DNA of 64,000 bases, from NCBI GenBank assembly GCA_032164295.1, contig JAJHTX010000003.1, positions 2,046,001-2,110,000 of the forward strand. Direction: 5' to 3'. The stretch is from Inonotus obliquus. Its lineage: Eukaryota; Basidiomycota; Agaricomycetes; Hymenochaetales; Hymenochaetaceae. The notes under the pieces were generated by a model. That model was not told the DNA's origin, ran no database searches, and saw only the letters and a list, made by a program, of their open reading frames with translations. The translations under genes and the position numbers were made by a program. Below are positions 10,901 through 23,716 of this stretch, in pieces (the first letter of the stretch is position 1; the number at the start of each line of letters is the position of its first letter).

Positions 10901-13900
10901 AATTGTTTCCTCTAGTCCGAACAGGAGAGGCAATTGGCATTACGGGACTAGCAACAAGCCACATGAACTCGACTACCTCCAAAACGTTTATTTGCCAGTT
11001 GAGACAGCGTTATCGTACCAAAGCTTATTGACGATCCCACTCGTGAAACTCGGGGCACAAGTGTCCGTTCCCATCAAGGACTATTTCAACTCTGGAAGAT
11101 ACAACGAAGGATTCCAACTCAGCATACTCGACTTCGTAGTCAAGAAGGTAGTTACGCTTGAAACTGACTTGGCCAAACTAGAGAAAGAAAGTAGCCCCTC
11201 AAGCCCTCAGCTTATTCGGGAGATGGGGCACGGCAAGACTTTTGCGGAGGCGCGTAAGCTGATAAAAGAGAAAGTTGGACAATTCACGAGGAAGAAAGGA
11301 AACAATTCGTCCACGAGTTCAGATTACACAGAAGACAATGGGCGAGAGGTGCGGAAAAAGGTTTCGGACATCCGACAGGCGTTAGCCTATTTCCGAGAGA
11401 TGAAGAATATGCTTGAGAGTGTCGGGGCGCAGACGTTTAGCCAAATATTCACGGACTTTTCGAAAGTCCCGAAGCCACCATCGACCTTCACTCCGGCTTC
11501 GAGGAGCCAGGAAAAACAAAAGATACGCACGCAATATGCTTTCATCGGTGGACATTACTGGAGCGGAGCAGTTGTTCCTCAGCAGCTGCTGGATCAATAT
11601 GACGACCTGCTCGAGGCGTGTTGGACGGGAAACAGTGCTCGTGTAGAGGAGCTCTGTCTCCCACGCAAAGGTAATAAATCCGATAATCCCCCGCTCCGCA
11701 TTACTGTGCAGACTAAGGAGGATACGGATGGGGGCGTCCATACCCCCCTCTCAGTCGCTATCCTGGCTTGTAAGTGGGACACCGCGCGAGTTATTTTTTC
11801 GATTGCAAAGGCACAGTACAAACCGAAAGATTATACAATTAACAAGCGTTTGGACATTACCAATATTGTGTTCGGTAAGAACGTCAACGCATTCTGTGGA
11901 TTTTCCCAATGAGATTGACACATTGCGCAGAAGACGACGATTCAGACAACAACTCGACTATATGCGATTCAGATGACGAAGAACCTGATTCGAATGACGG
12001 TGCTCCTGGATCGATCACGGACTTAGCTACTCGTGGTTCCGCAGTACAGTGCGACATCTCACCCGAGTCACTTCTCGATGTTTCAGTCGCGAGCCGTTTG
12101 AATCGCGAAGGCACAAAGGTTCTTCCTACTGCATCAATATTATACCAGTCCTGTCTCTCTGGTGACCTTGAAGCATTTGTCTGCATCTGTGACATGATGC
12201 AGCACCTCCCGGAGCCTGAGGAGCCTAGCATGTCCTGCCTTCTCGCCGCAGTAAGTAGCGACTCACCGGAGCTTGTGGACGAGGTCATCAGGCGCAACGG
12301 AAATGGCTTGGATCTGACGCAGCTTCTCCCATCTGAGGATGCGTCGCAACCTCCTCCAAATACAAGCAAGCTCTACCTTGGATTGACCGTTCATGGAAAG
12401 AAGCGCAAAGATCTTACTCGTTACATCGAAGGTAATCGCTCCGGGAGGTCAGACCAAACCGATACCCCATTGCTTTGGACCGCGGTTTTAAGAAACTCGA
12501 AGAAAGTTCTAGAGTATCTCAGTGGCCCTGGACCTCTGGCAGCGTATCAGTATTACGCAAAAACAAAATCCACCGATCGAGCGGAGGCTTTGCGTAATCT
12601 CCATGATCTGGACAAGCAGCTGCCTAGGCTTCTTGGAATTACTGAAAATAGACGCGGCGAAAACGCGCTCACGGCAGTCATTGTGGGCGCACCGAAGAAG
12701 GAAAAGTTGTCGTTGGCGAAGAAGTTACTATCCCTGTTTCCCGCGCAGAAATACGTGCAGTCTTCGTGAGTAATGTTCCGTGTCCAACTCTATTCTGGAT
12801 TTAATGAACTGAGTTGTGGTTAAGTATTGCGTTCACGGGATGGTCACCAGTGCATCTCGCCGTAGTTGAAAACCTTGAGCCGGCATTCTTTGATTTCCTG
12901 TTTGCAAATGGACTTTCACCTGAAGAAACCGACAATCAAGGGTATGGACATCGATGTCTTTTGTTGCATCTAAGACTTAACAAATGTCGCTAGCATGAAC
13001 ATCTACCACTATATGTGTCGCCTCGATCGTGTAGACCTCTTGAAGCACTTCCTTGAGAAGCTCCCTGCCGATGTCAACTCGCATCTTCTTAAGCAAATGA
13101 CCAGAGAGACAGAGGAGACGGTACGCTCAATCTCTTTCCACAGTTCGACATAGTTCCTTAGCTAATGTCTTGAATCCAGCCGCTGATGACCGCTGTATTA
13201 TGCAACAGACATAAAGCAGTCGATGCGCTTTTGAAATCTGGGCTTGCTGCAGTCAGGGATTGTCTCACTATGCGTGACGCAAAGGGCTCGATGCCTCTTC
13301 ATGCTGCCGTACACAGCAACTTCGCGAGAATCGTATCGCTGCTCTTCGATGCGGCACCCGAATCAGAAGCACTTTATTCGGAGAACGGCGTGGGTGAAAC
13401 CGTTCTGGAGACGGCCTGGGCGAAGTACTTGACAGGTTTGACACGTGAAAATCATCCGGGACTACAACCAAATGGTCTTCCGATAGCCAGCACCTATCGC
13501 TATGACGGGGGAGGAAGAAGCGTAATGCCATCAAAAGGCCGTGACCTCCGCGCGGAGCTCGACCTTCTCAAAAGTGTCCACTCCAACCTGCTGCGAGATG
13601 GGAAGCTAGCTGCGAACGTGCAGCTCAAAGACGCACTAGAATCCTTTATCCCCTACCTCTCTGAGAAAGTAAGCTCTGCGACCGAGCCGACCGAGGTTCT
13701 CGCGAACGAGGACGATAAGAGTGTTGTCAATTGCGAAAAGACATTCAAGCTCGTTTCAGCTGCCGTCTCTGCGAATCCAGAACGGAGGCACCTAGTACAT
13801 CTCGCTGACGTCCATAAGTCCGTTCGCGCTTCCCTAGCAAGGGCCAATAAGAAACGTAAGCGGGAATTCGATGATTTCGACCACAAACGAAACTTCTTGA

Positions 13901-14019
13901 AGGGTGATAATCTTCCTGACGAAGCGGAAGCAGAAGCGCGAGAGAGGCATGACATGTGGAAGGGGATCCTCGGGAAGAGTCGTTGGTTGCGCAATCTTTT
14001 GAACTCGAATTGGTATTGA
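7939..14019 (+). CDS. Nucleotidyltransferase-like / ankyrin repeat protein (likely frameshifted)
   Basis: A large multi-exon gene. Reading starts at ATG 7939, or more likely at ATG 8029 (MDFAINQAPEAQAF). The first exon ends at 8592 and the second starts at 8647. The N-terminal domain has a nucleotidyltransferase-type signature: AAGGSVLG, then SDIDLFLWG, then the conserved block AGFDVDAACVGYDG after YQSPAEI, which could supply the third carboxylate. After about 9.8 kb come ankyrin repeats (DHVGRTTLQVA, FTPLDYAIVSGSKGCVQALL, GSMPLHAAVHSNFARIVSLL) interrupted by acidic insertions at about 10.14-10.37 kb and 11.93-12.0 kb. The C terminus is basic (KKRKREF) and ends NLLNSNWY. The frame breaks at 10074-10076, in the middle of an ankyrin consensus. 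Other junctions work, for example introns starting GTACGTG near 10862 and GTAAGAAC near 11876. Similar NTase-ankyrin proteins are known in fungi and protists without an assigned function. Confidence 0.72.
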
Positions 14020-15079
14020 TTCCGATAGTTCATCCTGAGCGGAATTCTTAGCATCGAGTAAACACTCTACCTGTAGGTAGATCTGGCTATCTTTTCTGTC
14101 TTGTGTACGACTAGGGAATAACCCAACGATTAGTTGGACAATGATTAACAAAACTTAGCATGACCGGCGTGATTGGCATGATCAATACTCATAGGCCACA
14201 GAAGCCGAGCCGACGTATTCGCCATGATCGTTTTCAGAGAAGTCTCAAAGTGACAAGCGAGGGTAATCAGAGGGAAAGACAGGAATTTCTCCCGCTCGAC
14301 GCTGCCATATTATAGGTATGGCATCTACGCATGCTGTCTCGACATGCATGAAAGAGATTAGATACACTGCGAGGGAAGCTTTTAAAAAGATAGAGACCGC
14401 ACTAGATGGGCATTAGAATAGTATGGACAAAATATGCGGCGGAGGACGGGCGGACTGCTTGGCGATCCGTCACCAATAATCAATCCGGAACAATTGAGTA
14501 ACGTAAGTACTATGTATCTATCACAAATATCACGATAAAGATGAGCCTTCCGCACTTTGGGTGAAAACTATACAAAATCACGGTGCGCAGCTCTCTCTGA
14601 CCACAACAGCTCTGGTACGTGTACTTGTAAAAAGGCTTTGACTGATGACTCCTCAGTCTTCCGTGGGTGAGGCACTGCACGAGTCACGACGCACTAGTTC
14701 AGTAGTTCTTGGCATGTGATATTAAATTCTGCCCTTTTAGTCCTATAGAACGGAACGGAATCAATGAGGTGCGATGCTACAAACTTACGAGAATAGTCCA
14801 TGAGATACGTATTGCAAGCGGGTTTGGATCAATCCAAACCCGGTAACACCGAGCATTGAACATTCCATTACTAGGACTTACTCTCTAGGATATTCTGAGC
14901 CACACAGGACTGAGAGGCTCTAAATGATGGATCATCGCGTTGACGTTCCTGGTATCGAGTCGCGAATGTACTACGATTGTCAATTTCGCTGCGACACGAA
15001 CAATAATACAATAATCATCCGATGGCTTTCGCAAAGCATAAGACTCCCGACAAGTCCATCAGACCTAATGTTCTACCTT
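14020..15079. other. Intergenic region between convergent genes
   Basis: The 3' flanks of the ankyrin gene and of the NLR-like gene meet here. There is no open frame with recognisable content, and I saw no inverted terminal repeats. Confidence 0.5.
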
Positions 15080-18000
15080 CTACCGCGGGAAACAATCCGT
15101 CCATCGCACACCAAGCGCCGCTCCGTCGAAATTAAGTCTCGTCGAAAACTCGCAACTGAAAACGCCAGTGCTTCGAGGTCTCCAAAGTGTTGCACGAAGA
15201 TCTGGAGGGACCCATAAGACTAACTCTCGTCGATCATGTCCAGGAAGAATCCATCCTCCCTCCAAGATCCACTCCGATAGGTCTTCGTTCCCATTCGGAG
15301 AATCGGCTGCGGGGTTGCTAGTGCTCTCGTCAGGTAGGTACGATACATCCCACGTTCTAATCGTATTGTCGAAAGAACCTGAAACGAGTCGTGAACCATC
15401 TGGGAACAAGGCAAGAGACCTGACGGTGCTCGTATGTCCCTCGAGAATTTCAATGTTCGATCCACTGTCCACGTTCCAAATTCGTATTGTAGCGTCCGCA
15501 GATCCCGAAATGACGTATTTTCCATCACGCGAAAATATGATAGAATAGATGCCACTCATATGTCCTTTCAAAGGATCGCCGATCATCTGCCGACTCTGCA
15601 CATCCCAGATAATTATACTTCCGTCCTTTGAACCCGAAGCCATCCGGGTGCCATCCGGTGAGAAGCACACAGAAAAAACTTTATCGGTATGTTCCGTCAA
15701 AGGTCCGGATACACATTCCCACGTTTCCGTGTTCCAAATTCTAATCGTCTTATCGTTCGAACCCGACACGAGCAGCTTGTCATCGGGAGAGAATGCTATT
15801 GAGCGAATGATACCCGAATGACCTTGCAATGGCCCAGCCACAAGCGCTCCGGGTTTCAACTCCCATATCCTGATCACTTTATCCTTGGAGCCAGAGGCAA
15901 GCCTTGAGCCATCTGGTGACAATGTGATGCAATAAACTCCACGAGAGTGTCCCTTCATCGGATCGAAAATCGTCGCACCATTCTCGGCGTTCCAGACCCT
16001 GATCGTTCCATCGCCTGAGCCCGAGAGGAGCCTTGAGCCGTCCAACGAGTATGCAACACACCCAACCCAAAAACCATGACCCCGAAGAGGTCCCAATACT
16101 ACCTCCCCGTTCTCGACATTCCAAGCCATGATCGACTTGTCCATAGAAGCAGACGCAATTCGACTTGCATCCGGGGAAAGCGCGACTGACATGACAGCAG
16201 CTGTATGTCCTGGGAATTGTTCCGAATTGTCTACTCTGGCATTAATGGCATCCCATATCCTCACCGTCTTGTCGTAGGAACCCGAAGCGATGTGACGTCC
16301 GTCACGCGACCATGCGACAGACCAAACTGCGCTCGAGTGTCCCTTGAAAGTAGATGCGACCTGTCCGGTTTCGGCATCCCATATCATTATTGTATTATCA
16401 CCGGATCCAGAGACGATGCGAGTGCCGCAAGGAGAGTATTCGACAGACATGACCTGCAGCGAATGGCCAGACATAGTAGATACAATGCTCCCGCTTTCCA
16501 CATCCCAGATTCTAATTGTACAGTCACGGGAGCCGGAAACGACGTGCTTGCCGTCCGGAGAGAACGCGACGGACCAAACCCAATCAGAATGGCCCCGTAA
16601 CTCGTGAACAGGTTTTCCACTCTCCATGTCCCAGATAATAATCGTCTGATCATACGATCCTGACACCAGCCGGGTGCCATCAAGTGAAAATGCAACGGAG
16701 TAAATGACGCCAGTATGTCCAGTCAAGGGGTCTGCAATGCGCTGTCCTTTCTCGGTACCCCAGAGAACAATTGTTTCGTCGGCAGATCCAGATGCCATCA
16801 TTGCTCCGTCATGTGAAAATACCACAGACCAAACGGGATCCTCATGGCCAAAAAGTGGGCCTAGAACCAGCTCGCCCGTTTCGGCATCCCATACTATTAT
16901 CGTGCAGTCCAACGAGCCCGACACAATTCGCCTTCCGTCTAATGAGAAACACACTGACAAGACGCTGCCCGAATGTCCCATTAATGGGGCACAAATCTCT
17001 TCTCCATTGGCGAGGTCCCAGATTCTGATGCTTCCATCTCGAGAGGCCGACGCAATATGTTTTCCATCAGGTGAAATAGCGACGGAGAGAACATAATCGG
17101 AATGACCGTCGTACACCTTCAGATGAATTGGCGGCCTTTTCACACCCTTCCGCTCAGCTCGTGCCACTGCAGCAACTTGGTCGAGGTAATGTTGCGCAAC
17201 TCGTGAATCATCCTTCGCAAGGGCGATCATGGAGATGTATATGTGTGGAGTAGAGTGGGAAATAGCTGGAGCATATGTACTCGCGAGATGGCTGGCGTCC
17301 CGTAGAAATGCTGCCATGTCCGTGCTATAAGTCTATGCGCCAGTCAATAACACGAATACAAGCATGATGGTCAACCTACCTCGGACCACACTGCAGCGTA
17401 CAGAAGGGCATGGCTGGCAGTTTGATGGAATGCCTTCACCAAGCTTAGCACCTCGAACCAGAACAGGAGGCGATCGTGTGCAAAGCCCGAAAGCGTGTCT
17501 TGCATCCAGAAAGAATATGGAACGTCGAGGAGATGCTGTGCCCAGTAAAGGCATGCATATTCGAGGTAAGGTGGGATGTGTTCCTTGATACGATCTGCAA
17601 GTCCTGGAACCTCGTCGTTACAGGTGAAGGACGACTCCAGACAGCATATATTGAAATGCAGGAGTTCCGCCATAATGGAAAAGCATCTCTCCAGAATTTG
17701 TTGCTTCGCTGCAGGGATATCAATAGACCACGGAACCTTCGTCCGTTCCGCGGATAGAAGGTAGTCTGAGAACGAGGTATGGAACAGGCTGACGGTTCCT
17801 CCCTCCGTGTACGAGATCAAACTGCGAAAGTTCGACAAGACAAGACGTGACGAGTCCTGCGGCTTCCATCCGAGGATGCCATCGATCGTTTTGATCGAGA
17901 GCGGAACTTTGCTAAAGAGGAGAAGAGCGAGAATCTTCTTAAAGCGGTCCTTCGATCTTTCGTTTACCCATCTGATTCCCGAATTCTGGAGCACTGATGT

Positions 18001-20260
18001 ATACAGATCATCTAGTCCAAACCCAGAAAGCGACTTTGAATCGTCGACTAGACATTCCAGCTGGTAGAATGGGTCATCACTATCTCTCACAGTTTTCACC
18101 GCGGTCGACGCCCAAACAAATAATCCATTAGCTGCTCTCCCGAGGGTCTTCATCTTCTCCTCCCATGGCCAATCCTCCGGAACCTCCACCACATCCTCGA
18201 CAGCAGCATACATTTCCATCGAAAGGTAGGTAAGAACATCATGCTGACTGTCAGCCGATGTATAGTCGAGCTCCACGACGGAAACATTGGCTGGCCGGGA
18301 AGAAAGAGCTTTATCAATGTCCCGCTCCCCGCGGCTCGTGATCATGAATCGAAAAGTGTTCGGTAGCTTCGGGAGCTCCCGCTGCAACACCTCCATTAGC
18401 ACTCGCCGCTCACTGGGCGTCCCACATTCATCGAGCGCATCCAGCACAATGCCGACGGGACTTGCCATTCTACCCGAGACAGCGCGGAGTGGTCGAAGGA
18501 GAAGCTTTTCAAATTGGTGTGCTGACGACGCCGTCGCGACGTCCATATCCTTATCGATCTCTGCAAGCACCTCTGATCCAATCCATGGATCGTATAAAGC
18601 CAACTTGTACGCTATCGATCTGACCACCGAAGAGGGGTCGCTCTTCCCCCGCTCGAAGAATAGGAATGCACCGAGACGCGACGTTTCTTTGAGGTCATTT
18701 GCGATTGTGGTGCTAATCGTGCTCTTTCCAGAGCCAGCAACGCCATGCAACCAGAGGATGTTCTGCTTGGTATCCGAGACCATCCATTCCATGATGTGCT
18801 TCCTGATCTCCGTGCGTGTATCAGGGAGGCAAGTAGGACGGTCGAAGGCATCGAACGACGCCGGATTTAGTCGTTCTCGCAGCGTTGATACGCGCTGTCG
18901 TTGCACTGGCAAAGAGTGAGTAATTCCTCCAAGATAACAAATGGAGGACCAACCGATTTCGTCCACTCCTAGCAGTGCCCGTGACGAAACCACAGCGGTA
19001 TAAAGACTGGTACCTGACTCGATTTCCTCTTTAAATCCTTCCAGCGACCGCTCGAATTCATCTATTTTCTGACTGGCACTGGTATCGAGCATTCTCCCTA
19101 AACAGCGTCAAAGGCTCGCTGAACAAGCGCACAAACGGACAAACGTACTGAAGAAGCCACGCCTCGCATACCGATGAACGAAGATACAACACTCAGCAAT
19201 CTGCTTCAGGAGGCCCTCAATGGATTGTCGAAGGCTCAATGCCTTGTCCTTAAGGGTCTGTCTGTCACCATCACGGACAAACGCAAGTCCACGTTGCATG
19301 GAATGCACGAGATGGGTGAGCTTCTTGTCCGTTTGGAAAACACGATCAACCGCCTGTAGAATGCAAAACATAAGCAACTTGTGAAGCACTTTGAATGCAA
19401 TACTCGACTCACTTCATATAAGGCCGAAACTAGTGACCACGCTATCGTCACGAATGCATGTATCTCAAGGACCATGTCAACACCTGTGCACATTCGGAGG
19501 ACGCCAATAAACTCACTTCAGATACGGCATCTATGACGCCCTTTAGCGCATCCAACCTGGACAGCAGATCTCCAATGGCACGGTACAGTTCTCCCTGCTT
19601 GCTCAGTTGAGCCGCGCCCTCGCTTGCTGACTGTGTGACATCAGCAAGCTTACTCGACCGCTCGAATCCACGTTCCTGGACAGTCGTGACCACTGTCCCG
19701 AGGGCATTTTCCACATTCGATACACCATCAGATAGTTCGAGATGTAGATAGATGATGCCCGTAGTTATTGCTGGATCTCCCACTGATGAAAGGCTCAAAC
19801 AAGCTGAGAGCGTAAAAGTAAGCAACGAGTATGGAACCCAGAGTTCACATCTCGTTACCTTCTCCATTGGCACATCTTGCTAGTAACTCAGAAAGTTTTA
19901 CGTTGGTAGAGCCGATGGACGGGTGGGACAGCCACGAAGATTTGTGCTTGACATTGATCCCGAACGTCGCGGAATCATCCGAGGAGAAACTGCACAACTC
20001 GTGTGAGGCAAACAAATGAAAGGTTTATATTTACATACAATGCAAAATGCTCATTCCACGTTGCAGACGTACTGTCCTTGATGGCTTTGGTCTCCCCGAT
20101 ACTACCACCAAGGCTCACTTCCACATAGGGATTTGGAACTTTGCTGTGCAGCCGATGACTGAGTCGTAAGCCCTCGGCTCGCCGAACTGTAGCGAAGGTA
20201 AGTATTGTACGAGGAGTGATGGAAGCAGGGCGCACCTTTCAGTGAGTATGAGACGGTCAT
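15080..20260 (-). CDS. C2-NACHT-WD40 STAND receptor (NLR-like)
   Basis: Fungal NLR-type signal-transducing ATPase. The start at 20260 (MTVSYSLK) is joined over a 49-base intron to a C2 domain (VRRAEGLRL, NPYVEVSLGG, TSATWNEHFA). A helical region follows, then the NACHT domain at 17371-19092 with Walker A GVAGSGKST and Walker B GIVLDALDECG. An intron at about 17320-17370 (GTAGGT...CATAG) joins it to a WD40 array encoded by 15080-17317. I count 14 WD40 repeats, each of the type GHxxxVxSVxFSxDGxxxxSGSxDxTIxIWD, enough for two seven-bladed propellers. The C terminus (VLWVPPDLRATLWRP, then FSCEFSTRLNF) is that of basidiomycete NACHT-WD40 proteins. The gene looks intact. Related proteins act in allorecognition and programmed cell death in ascomycetes; a non-self sensor role here is inference. 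The C2 domain suggests membrane binding. Confidence 0.9.
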
Positions 20261-21019
20261 GGTGGCCAAGAAGGAGGATAGACCTCGCGCCCTACGTCCT
20301 CCCCATTCCTTATATACTCGTGGAAATCATCAATCTGAGAAGTATGATAAACGCTGGTGTAAAAGTAGAATCAGACCCGTCCACTTGGTTATGAAATGAA
20401 CGGCTATGGATTCGTCCGAGAGTAAAAGTTTCTATTGCCTTCTTGCTACAGATACGGATAAGAGACTCAGGATCCCATAAGGAAAGAAGTTGATTTCGAT
20501 GGGCGCCAATTTAAAACGATGAACAGTCTGTGGCACAACAGACTGAGCAGTGAGCACAGGACACAAACCCAACATTGTCCCAGTAACTGGCGCTCCGCAG
20601 TCTGTTTTTGATTCAGGGACGAATTGACGCACAGGTTTGTTGAAACGGTATGCTATAATCGAGCGGTAGGGCAAAGTCTGAGTAGAAGAAGTTTCCATCC
20701 ACGAATCTAAGAAAGAAAGCTGAAGTAATCAATGGGAGAACTTTCACGTGCTGTTCTCGCTTGACTCCTTGCTAAGTTGCTTGATCGTCACCATATCAAT
20801 TGACAATTCATCCCAACCCTGTTGAGTAAAGGCCGAATGAGTGGCCGTCGATGTTTTCCGTAGTGCACTAGGCACCCGTTCTGTTCTGTTCTGCCCAAGC
20901 GCCATCTAAGCCCAACGTCTTCTCCCGCTCGCCATCACTTTCCAGTAAAGTCGCTTCGCCTCATCTAATACGACATCTACCTCATTCAAAGAATCAAGAA
21001 GGTAGTTGATGCTTTGGGA

Positions 21020-21210
21020 GGAAATACCGTCAATGTCGGAGCTAAATAACACATTTGGTGCTTGACAGTCTTTTATACCCTGCTCGAAAATTTTGGAGAA
21101 TCGAATTTATTTTCGTTCGGATAATATGCAGCGCCACTGTGGGTCGCTGCGATGGCACGGCAGGAAAGTATTTTCCGACATTGAAAAGCGTTGTCCGTCA
21201 TGACCTCAAC
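21020..21210 (-). pseudogene. Relic of a P450 exon (copy E)
   Basis: The plus strand shows a degraded match to the exon before the haem loop of P450 A (plus-strand 500-700). Shared words are TTGGTGCTTGACA, AATTTAT, CACTGTGGGTC, GCTGCGAT, AGGAAAGTA and CCGTCATGACC. In copy A these encode the region with HSDDAHY and DKFDGFRF. Frame is lost and no flanking exons remain. It shows that at least one more P450 copy once lay beside copy C. Confidence 0.6.
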
Positions 21211-21327
21211 GCCGGATCAGTGGAACATGCGCGCAACCCATGAGATGTATATGGCGAACAGTTCACTGTTCGTTTATCATTGTCAGGCTTCCATCATACT
21301 CACGCACATCTCATGTTACCGTAAAAT

Positions 21328-21349
21328 ATATTCATTCATTCATTCATTC
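21328..21349. repeat. (ATTC)n microsatellite
   Basis: About five tandem ATTC units, followed by TACTTTAC. Ordinary simple repeat. Confidence 0.8.
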
Positions 21350-21588
21350 TACTTTACAAAGCGACAGGAAGTTCCTACGCCATTCCAATTCTCTAATCTC
21401 GGTTCAAAGCATGGAAATGAACTCTCCAAGGTAACAAGAACATGTGGTGCAGGAAGCTCCAAATCGCGGTTTGTTTCGACCTATGGGTCGTTACCTCTCG
21501 CATTTCGAAGTATGGACAGAGAATCGCAAATAGGAAAACGACCATGTCAATCTGCGCTCAACAAGTACGATTCGTCGCGCTCTTCGCT

Positions 21589-23716
21589 TCATGCGCGTTC
21601 CCGTTTCTTGATCAGTACGTTGGCCTTCGGATTGGGGCTCAGCCGTGTAGCATGATACACATTCTCCGGCCGAACTCCTTCAATCTCTGTTTTGACATCA
21701 TAGTTCAGAACTAGGTATGCCATCATCGCCTTCAGCTCAGTCACTGCGAAAAAGCGACCCGGACTGAAACAGAATGTTCGGTGAGTGAGCAACAGGGATG
21801 GAATGAAAGGAAAGGGTGCGCACCAAGCATGACGACCGTGTCCGAAGGACAAGTACTCCGCACTTGTATTAACCATCTGATGCTTTACGCTTTCTTCTGC
21901 GCTCTCGTTGCGCAACCTCGAAAACCGGAAACCGTCGAACTTTTCAGGTTCCGGATAGAGCGCGTCATCGCTGTGAATGCCAACGACATTTGCAGAGATA
22001 AACGTGCCAGCTGGAAGGAAGGTCCCGTCGGATAGGGTAAAGTCCGACATCACTTTTCGCTTCAGACCAACTGATATCAATCATGAGATCATTAGGAAGT
22101 CTGAAGATGAGAATAAACTTGCTCATGTTATTTCCATTCATGCGTTGACTCTCCCTCATGAAGCTATCCAACTTCCACATCTTGGACATTGCCATCTTCG
22201 TCCAACCCTCTTCCTTTATCACCTGTTCAACCTCTTCCCGGATGGGCTCGACGTATTGAGGGTCCGCAGCCAAGTAGAAAAGGGCATGCGCGAAGCTCTG
22301 AAAGACACAGTTTTATTTCCAGCGTGAGGAAAAGGATGATTGGACCTAGGACTCACGTTGGATGTAGTATATATCGCTGTAAAGTTCACCGCAAGCATTC
22401 TTTTCGTCAACTCTCGAACGCTTCGCTTCTCGTTCTCGGGAGCTTCGTCAATAAACCAAGAAATCATGTCGGCCTGATGTGGCATTTAGGAGCAATACCA
22501 AGGGCGGGTGATAGAGGCTCACTGGTTTCCCGGGCCAGTCATCTCCATTCTCCTCATACATGCGAAACCTCTCCTCCAATATCGGACTCAAGAGCTTCAT
22601 CCCGCGTTGAATGTCTTGCGGTGTTTTGCTCACAATGGGTCCAACAATGCTGTGATACATATAAGCATTACAATTGAGTCCAAAGATATATATATCTACT
22701 CACGGACGGAGGAAGGCGGGCACCTTGATGATTTTGTTCACTGCTTTGTTGACATCGATGGTAAACCTTATATTCAAGTCAATGTAATCCGGATCTCTGC
22801 CTAAAAATCCCGAGAGATAAATGAAGTTCATATGGATCTGAATGGGACCATGATACTGACAAAGTGGTATGCCTACAAATACTCTGTTGCTGACTCTGCA
22901 GACAGCATTCCTAATGGTGTCCAAAGCAGGGATAGCTACCCAATCTGAAGATCATTGTGCATCAGATTCGGCCGGATGATGCAAGAATATGACGGGCGAC
23001 TCACCATTTCCATTTGCTGGCACAAGGTCATAGAACGCTTGCGCAATCTCATCCCGAATGTCATCAAACCGAGTAGCCAAAGAACGTGTCAACTGGTTTC
23101 GAAGGATGGGTTGATGATACTCATTTTTGACGATATTCTCTCCGAGAGTCCATTTCGCCGCAAGTAGCTTAACGAAAAGTATCCTTGAGTATAGAATACG
23201 GAAAGTCGTCGCCGTGAAAGAATCACCTCTGCGGTGGCCTCACTGAAGGACACCTTGGTATCAGGAGCCATTCTTATTTCCTCAATGAGATCGCGCCCGT
23301 TTATGATAACCATGTACCGTTCCACTCTGGTAATCTTAAATGTTCCTTGACCGTGCTACAGCAGATTCATAAAAGCTGTTGGCAAACACGAGGAGACATG
23401 TAGAACAGACAAACCTTCTTATATGCACCCTTCAATATGGACTTTGCATTCCTGATGAACTGGTACGCATCAATAATTGACGACATGGCGCCGGAAGGAC
23501 CCTCCACGGGCACTTTAACCTGTTAGCATGTAAGCTGAGTTGTAGTGGATGGTGAAGCAGAATGCATACAGATGGACCTCTTCCCTTTATGTACTGCGAA
23601 AGCGATGCAAGAACGACGCAAATAGTAGCAACAGCAACTGGGAACAGTCGACCATACGACTCCGAGTCACCAGTTATTGACATCGAGCCGAATGGAAACC
23701 ACTTGGAAGTAAGCAT
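21589..23716 (-). CDS. Cytochrome P450 monooxygenase, copy C
   Basis: Third P450 of the same family, more distant from A and B. The start at 23716 (MLTSKWFPFGSM) is followed by a hydrophobic anchor (VAVATICVVLASL), then EGPSGAMSSI, GTFKITRVERY, VAIPALDTIRNAV, GKPADMISWFIDE, I helix FTAIYTTSN, K helix RESQR, SDGTFLPAGTF and haem loop FGHGRHA-C-PGRFFAV with the cysteine codon split by an intron. The stop TGA is at 21589-21591. The intron at 22071-22122 starts with GCAAGT and ends with CAG, a GC-AG intron; the same intron in copies A and B uses a GT donor. No lesion was seen, so it is probably functional. It is the intact parent-like partner of pseudogene D. Confidence 0.85.
22071..22122 (-). 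other. GC-AG intron in P450 C
   Basis: The exon ends AACATGA and the intron begins GCAAGTTT and ends ATATCAG. Phase 1 joining gives ATT and restores the frame into GLKRKV. Copy D keeps the same GC donor (25692-25741, GCAAGCTC), while copies A and B have GT donors at this site. Confidence 0.7.

Larger units (their letters stand above)
20261..21588. other. Intergenic region upstream of the NLR-like gene
   Basis: It holds the NLR promoter side, a P450 relic at about 21020-21210 and a short tetranucleotide repeat at about 21328-21349. No intact gene is visible between 20300 and 21000. Confidence 0.5.

Noticed and set aside
15168..17096. Several plus-strand open frames (for example 15168-15548, 16205-16600, 16704-17096) across the WD40 region.
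   Set aside because: They are antisense shadows of the WD40 repeats. The minus strand gives 14 clean repeats.
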